The translations under genes and the position numbers were made by a program. A stretch of DNA of 64,000 nt from Flaccisagitta enflata. Lineage: Eukaryota > Chaetognatha > Sagittoidea > Aphragmophora. The notes below the pieces were generated by a model. It was not told the origin of the DNA. It searched no databases and saw nothing but the letters and a program-made list of their open reading frames with translations. This document shows positions 59,376 through 64,000 of the stretch, one piece after another (the stretch's first letter is position 1; each line of letters starts with the position of its first letter). The stretch covers positions 63,922,001-63,986,000 of the forward strand of contig OZ231126.1 of the NCBI GenBank assembly GCA_965153355.1, in the 5' to 3' direction.

Positions 59376-59643
59376 CAGTATTTAGGATCATTTGAATCGG
59401 GTCGAAACATTTGATGCAGCCCGTACGGACTCCGTTCTCATCCCAGAAGCATTGGACAACACTCACAGACTCACTCACGCGCCAGTGCAAAGTGAGCAAA
59501 ACGAGGGAAGCCACAAAACCGCCTTCCTGGTAAGAGACAAAAAAAAAAGTTTAATCAGTGACGGGGACACACTCGGCTTACTCCCTTGTCTTTTAGCGCG
59601 GGCGCGGGCTGAAGACCCCCAAAACAAGTGACGCGGGGTCACA

Positions 59644-59856
59644 ATACCGTTGCGGACGGATGGGCAAGGGCACACAACCCCCATCCATACCCTCCCCCAC
59701 TGCATGTTCCCACACACCGACAATTATTACTGCCGCATCATAAACGCGCGTTATCACACTTTTTGACTTGATCATCATGGACCAACGGACGGACCAATGG
59801 ACGGTTTGACGGATGGACAAAGCCTTTTGTAGAGTTTATTTGTCCGCAACTAAAAA
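59644..59856 (+). mobile_element. Family B structured repeat
   Basis: 5' motif CGTTGCGGAC before GGATGGGCAAGGG, 'CGCGTTATCACACTTTTTGAC', written as CGCGTTATCAC + ACTTTTTGAC, GGAC core, AAGCCTTTTGTAGAG and 3' arm GTCCGCAACT then AAAAAG. The left arm of the 3' hairpin has decayed (TTTATTT), yet the long-range partner is retained in nine of ten positions. Confidence 0.7.
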
Positions 59857-59909
59857 GAGAGAAAGCTAAAAAGAGAGAAAGAAAGAAAATAAAAAAAGAG
59901 AAAGAAAAA

Positions 59910-59993
<84 letters not shown>

Positions 59994-60000
59994 AAAAGAA
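59857..60000. repeat. (GAAA)n microsatellite
   Basis: Begins at the A-tail of the preceding family B repeat and continues to the next family member. Confidence 0.95.
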
Positions 60001-60024
60001 TGGAAAAAAAGAAAAGGAAAGGAA

Positions 60025-60170
60025 ACAAGGCCGTATACACATCAGCATTAGTCGCGGACGGGTGGGCAGGAGCGGAAAAAGTTGAAAAACAATTTTGTGA
60101 CCGACCGACCGACCGACCGACCGACCAACCAAAAAGTGGGTTATAGAGTCGCGTGTCCGCGACTAAAAAA
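60025..60170 (+). mobile_element. Structured repeat with recombinant stem type
   Basis: Head ACAAGGCCGTATACACATC, 5' motif AGTCGCGGAC, pure (GACC)n core, then hairpin AGTCGCG-TGTC-CGCGACT and A6. The 3' arm GTCCGCGACT exactly complements this 5' motif, which combines the family A base at position 4 with the family B bases at positions 8-9. Confidence 0.85.
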
Positions 60171-60178
60171 GAAAATGA

Positions 60179-60372
60179 AAGGATACACGGCTACTGAAGT
60201 CGCGTGCGGGTGGGCGGGCAGGGGCCATATTTGAGGTCACCAGACAACGTGGGCAGGAGCAGTGAGGTCCAAGAAATAAAATCATAAAAAAAAGTAAAGT
60301 GTGACGGACCAACCGACCGACCGACCGACGGACAAAGCGGGGTGTAGATTCGCGTGGCACGCGACTAAAAAA
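60179..60372 (+). mobile_element. Family A structured repeat, head slightly truncated
   Basis: Starts AAGGATACACGGCTAC; 5' motif AGTCGCGTGC, GGGTGGGCGGGCAGGGGCC, GACC core, ATTCGCGTGGCACGCGACT and A6. The 3' arm complements the 5' motif although the local hairpin's left arm has a mismatch. Confidence 0.82.
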
Positions 60373-60502
60373 GAAAGAAAGAATAAGGTGACCGAGAGAA
60401 GAGGCATGAGTTATGGATCTCTGCAACCAACGCCCTTTTGCGATGACCTACGAAGAATATCGAAGCCTGAGAGAGGATTGGGCGAGATTACAGACAGCAA
60501 CA

Positions 60503-61478
<976 letters not shown>

Positions 61479-61665
61479 TCACTTGGTGGCGGAATGGAAG
61501 AGTAAGATAGATGTGATGATGAAAAAAACAAAAAAACAAAAAAGCAAAAACATATGGTTTAGCACTGGGAAGAAATTTCGAAGATGATACTGATCTTTTG
61601 TTTTCATCGGGTTTTCCCGCTTGGGCGAAGCTTTAATTCAAGTAGATTCTGGTTCAAATGTATTT

Positions 61666-61767
61666 AACCCAGCTCTCACCTAGCCCTAACGCTAGCCCTG
61701 ACCCTAACCCTAACCCTAAAACCACCCCCAACCCCAACCTTAACCCTAACCCTACCCCTAACCCTAA
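61666..61767 (-). repeat. Degenerate telomere-like tract (CCCTAA)n
   Basis: Same variant order as 24868-24969 in inverted orientation, apparently identical over about 100 bases. It marks the outer boundary of the segmental repeat. Confidence 0.9.
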
Positions 61768-62949
61768 ATAAAAACCCGCTTAGAAAGTCAGTAAAACAAA
61801 AGACATCACCGAATTCGAAATCACTACCGAGCAGGGGGCAGCAGCCAATATGAAGGTGAATAGATTATGGTTTTGGAGGAGATTTGGATTAGTGCCTGCC
61901 CTCATAAAGCGCGGGTTTCCGCCATGTCTATCGCACATGCTTCTCATTGTCTAGCGCACATTGCCCACAATTCTGTGATTTTCATTGGCGTAATATCCAG
62001 CTTCCGTGTAAGTTCCCAGGTTTCTTTCCTTCCTCTCTTTTTCGCGTTTTATCCATCTTGGCGTGTCTTAGGTGGCTATTAATCCGTGCTAAATCGGTAC
62101 TTGTGTCACCAGAAACAATTTATTCTCCCTTTCCCATGTCAGGGAATGTCACATTTGGCGAGTCTAGTTATTGATGATTCTTTCTCTCTGCTCATTTCAT
62201 CGGTCAACGTCATAAATTACTTTCATAGATTTTTTTTTCATTCCGTACTTTTGGTTTCTCCTCCCTTTTAGACACGTTTTCTTTCCTCCTTTTTCCAGGT
62301 TCCATGAATAATGTTCGCTCATTAACTATTTCTATGTTTCTCTTCTCTTTGTTATTAAGTGTTCTTTCCTGTCGTTCTTTTTCATTTTCTTCCACCATCG
62401 TTCTCATTTTTTGTTCCGTGCTTCGTTTCCCCTTCCCCCTGCCCACTTCCACTTTCAAACTCTGTCCCTACTTTGCATTTGAACAGCAGCCCGAGTCAAG
62501 TTGAGTCGATGTACTTTGATCCTGATGATAGTTGAAGTTATCCCCTAAAATTTTGGGCGATAGTTTGACACAAAACCGGGGGCACCATCCCATATCATGG
62601 GTAGTAAAACACGGGGAAAACGAAGAGGAGGAAGAGGCCAAAATTCTTCCAGTATGGTATAAATGCTAGAGCATAGTACGTTTTCTATAAGGTATGAGGG
62701 GTATGGCGGCTCAGGTATTATTTGACCGTCATGAAGTTTTATGTGGCGTCTTCAATCATCACATTTCGCATAACGTAAAAGACCACTGACTTGAACAGTA
62801 AACAAAATCAATTCTGTCAGGCGGATATTTTTCATTCTTTGCCGGTTAACAATAAGTTCTCAATACTACTTTGGAAATAAGTTTAGCATCAATATAAGTG
62901 TCAGTTCATTTACTGACTAGAACGGTACAAAAACATATTCAAACGGTTC

Positions 62950-63250
62950 TCAATACTCGATATGGCCTCCCTGCTGGCTAATCACTGCCTGCATTGTTGT
63001 CGGTATCGATTCGTACAAGGCTTCGAGGTAAGATGGAGCTGGAGTGACTTGTCTCCACACCTTCAATTCGATTCTTTTCAGGCCGCCAATCGAAGTGGCG
63101 TATTCCCATTGCTGTATGTTCTTCATCTGCGACCACAAATTTTCTATTAGATTAAGATCCGGCGAATTGCCGAGCCAATCTGGGAATAGTTTGGTGCCAT
63201 TTACATAATGCCAGTTCTTTGTAGGTGTCAAAATGTAGTAACGTAAATTA
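62950..63250 (-). pseudogene. Tc1/mariner-type transposase, C-terminal fragment (second copy)
   Basis: Frame LRYYILTPTKNWHYVNG, TKLFPDWLGNSPDLN, LIENLWSQMKN...QQGGHIEY-stop. Carries the final catalytic Glu block only. Two residues are inserted (TPAPSYLEAL against TPSYLEAL) and a few substitutions occur relative to 17346-17638. The 5' side is cut by the inverted-repeat element at the same point as in the other copy, so truncation preceded duplication. Confidence 0.85.
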
Positions 63251-63592
63251 GGGTGACTGCAAATATGGTCATATTTGAATCTGGTCTCCCTCGCGGGAGA
63301 AATGATACCCATTTCCATCACAGATGATAACCCTAAAATCTGGTGGCAATCAAATGAAGTTTACTCATGGCCGCAACCCCCCTCATTTCCCAAAGAAATT
63401 GTACAGGAAGGATTTTGGCCTCTGCAGCTTCCTATCTTTTATAATGGAAATTGGGTGGGGTTGCGGCCATGAGTAAACTTTGTCTGATCATCTCCAGATT
63501 TTAGAGTTACCATCTATGATGAAATTGGTCACATTTCTCCCGCAAGGAAGACGAGATTTGGATTTGACCATATTTCAAGTCACCTTAATGTA
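63248..63592. mobile_element. Inverted-repeat element (short form of 16147-17345)
   Basis: Ends GGGTGACTGCAAATATGG and the complement of AAGGTGACTTGAAATATGG. Arms share CTCGCGGGAGAAATGAT / TTTCTCCCGCAAGG and two ACTCATGGCCGCAACC blocks in opposite orientation around a centre near 63420. TTA/TAA at the borders. Confidence 0.7.
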
Positions 63593-63960
63593 AATGGACT
63601 GACCATTATTTTTTTAGTTGCGGACACGCAACTCTATAAGAGGCTTTGTCTGTCCGTCGGTTGGTCCGTCGGTCCGTCCGTAACCATTGAGTTGAAAAGT
63701 GGGAAAACGCGCATTTGAGTAAACTTTGTCTGATCATCTCCAGATTTTAGAGTTACCATCTATGATGAAATTGGTCACATTTCTCCCGCAAGGAAGACGA
63801 GATTTGGATTTGACCATATTTCAAGTCACCTTAATGTAAATGGACTGACCATTATTTTTTTAGTTGCGGCACGCAATCGAGGCTTTGTCTGTCCGTCGGT
63901 TGGTCCGTCGGTCCGTCCGTAACATTTTGAAAAGTGGGAAAACGCGCATTTTGAGTTGAT
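63471..63960. repeat. 246-bp tandem duplication with family B hairpin
   Basis: The block GAGTAAACTTTGTCTGATC...AAAACGCGCATTTGA occurs twice in tandem (starts 63471 and 63717). Each unit has a - strand family B 3' end. The first hairpin (AGTTGCGGACACGCAACT) is intact; the second (AGTTGCGGCACGCAAT) has decayed. Confidence 0.85.
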
Positions 63961-64000
63961 GGCCCGGCCTTGTAACTGTAACAGAGCCAGTAATCTCCGG

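Larger units (their letters stand above)
61666..64000 (-). repeat. Right copy of the inverted segmental repeat
   Basis: Reverse complement of blocks within 15890-24969, without the 18307-23580 and 23651-24415 insertions. It continues past the window edge or ends at CCGGAGATTACTG (64000). Contains the telomere-like tract, a conserved non-coding block (61780-62220), the purine-rich block, a Tc1 fragment, an inverted-repeat element and decayed family B repeats. Confidence 0.8.

Noticed and set aside
61867-62082. 71-codon ORF conserved in both copies of the segmental repeat
   Set aside because: Between copies (24553-24768 against 61867-62082) I count four amino-acid-changing and one silent difference, the pattern of unconstrained sequence after recent duplication.

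Overview
This is a repeat-dominated piece of a nuclear eukaryotic genome. The evidence is GT-AG introns with matching phases, interstitial TTAGGG-like tracts, Tc1/mariner-, hAT- and LINE-type relics, and very dense microsatellites ((GA)n, (CA)n, (TTG)n, (GACA)n, (GAAA)n). The two host genes belong to families found in animals and their relatives, so a metazoan or another holozoan is likely. I cannot name the species. No rRNA, CRISPR, operon or other bacterial feature was seen.

Host genes. On the + strand, 8330-13915 holds a complete five-exon SLC22-type organic-ion transporter. Its exons join in phase to an uninterrupted 541-residue reading frame, with an AATAAA signal about 90 bases downstream. 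On the - strand, 34587 down to about 25519 holds most of a glucokinase-regulatory-protein-like (GCKR/MurQ-fold, SIS-domain) gene. Six or seven exons can be recognised and most join in phase. One exon is frame-disrupted, one join is unresolved, and the C-terminal quarter was not found.

Mobile DNA. 35800-39890 (- strand) is the 5' half of a Jockey-superfamily LINE: a long gag-like ORF1 with zinc knuckles and an APE-type endonuclease, but no reverse transcriptase. A separate LINE 3' fragment sits at 23853-24323. A segment of at least 2.3 kb occurs twice in inverted orientation (15890-24969 and 61666-64000, about 2% different where compared). Each copy carries a broken Tc1-type transposase and ends in a degenerate telomere-like tract. 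Comparing the copies exposes a 5.27-kb hAT-like insertion (18307-23580) and a 765-bp Harbinger-like insertion (23651-24415) in the left one. Many fold-back or TIR elements are delimited by TA or 8-bp target duplications.

Novel-looking repeats. Family A/B (about 140-350 bp, at least ten copies) begins ACAAGGCCGGATACAC and ends in a hairpin followed by AAAAA. A 10-base motif near its 5' end is the exact reverse complement of the 3' hairpin arm, and both change together between copies. Family C has a head containing a conserved hairpin, then a roughly 60-bp arm, a 20-bp minisatellite, and the arm inverted. One copy has a sequence-defined empty site. Both families contain GGAC/GACC tetranucleotide cores. 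The rest of the window is microsatellite, AT-rich intergenic DNA and nested repeats.
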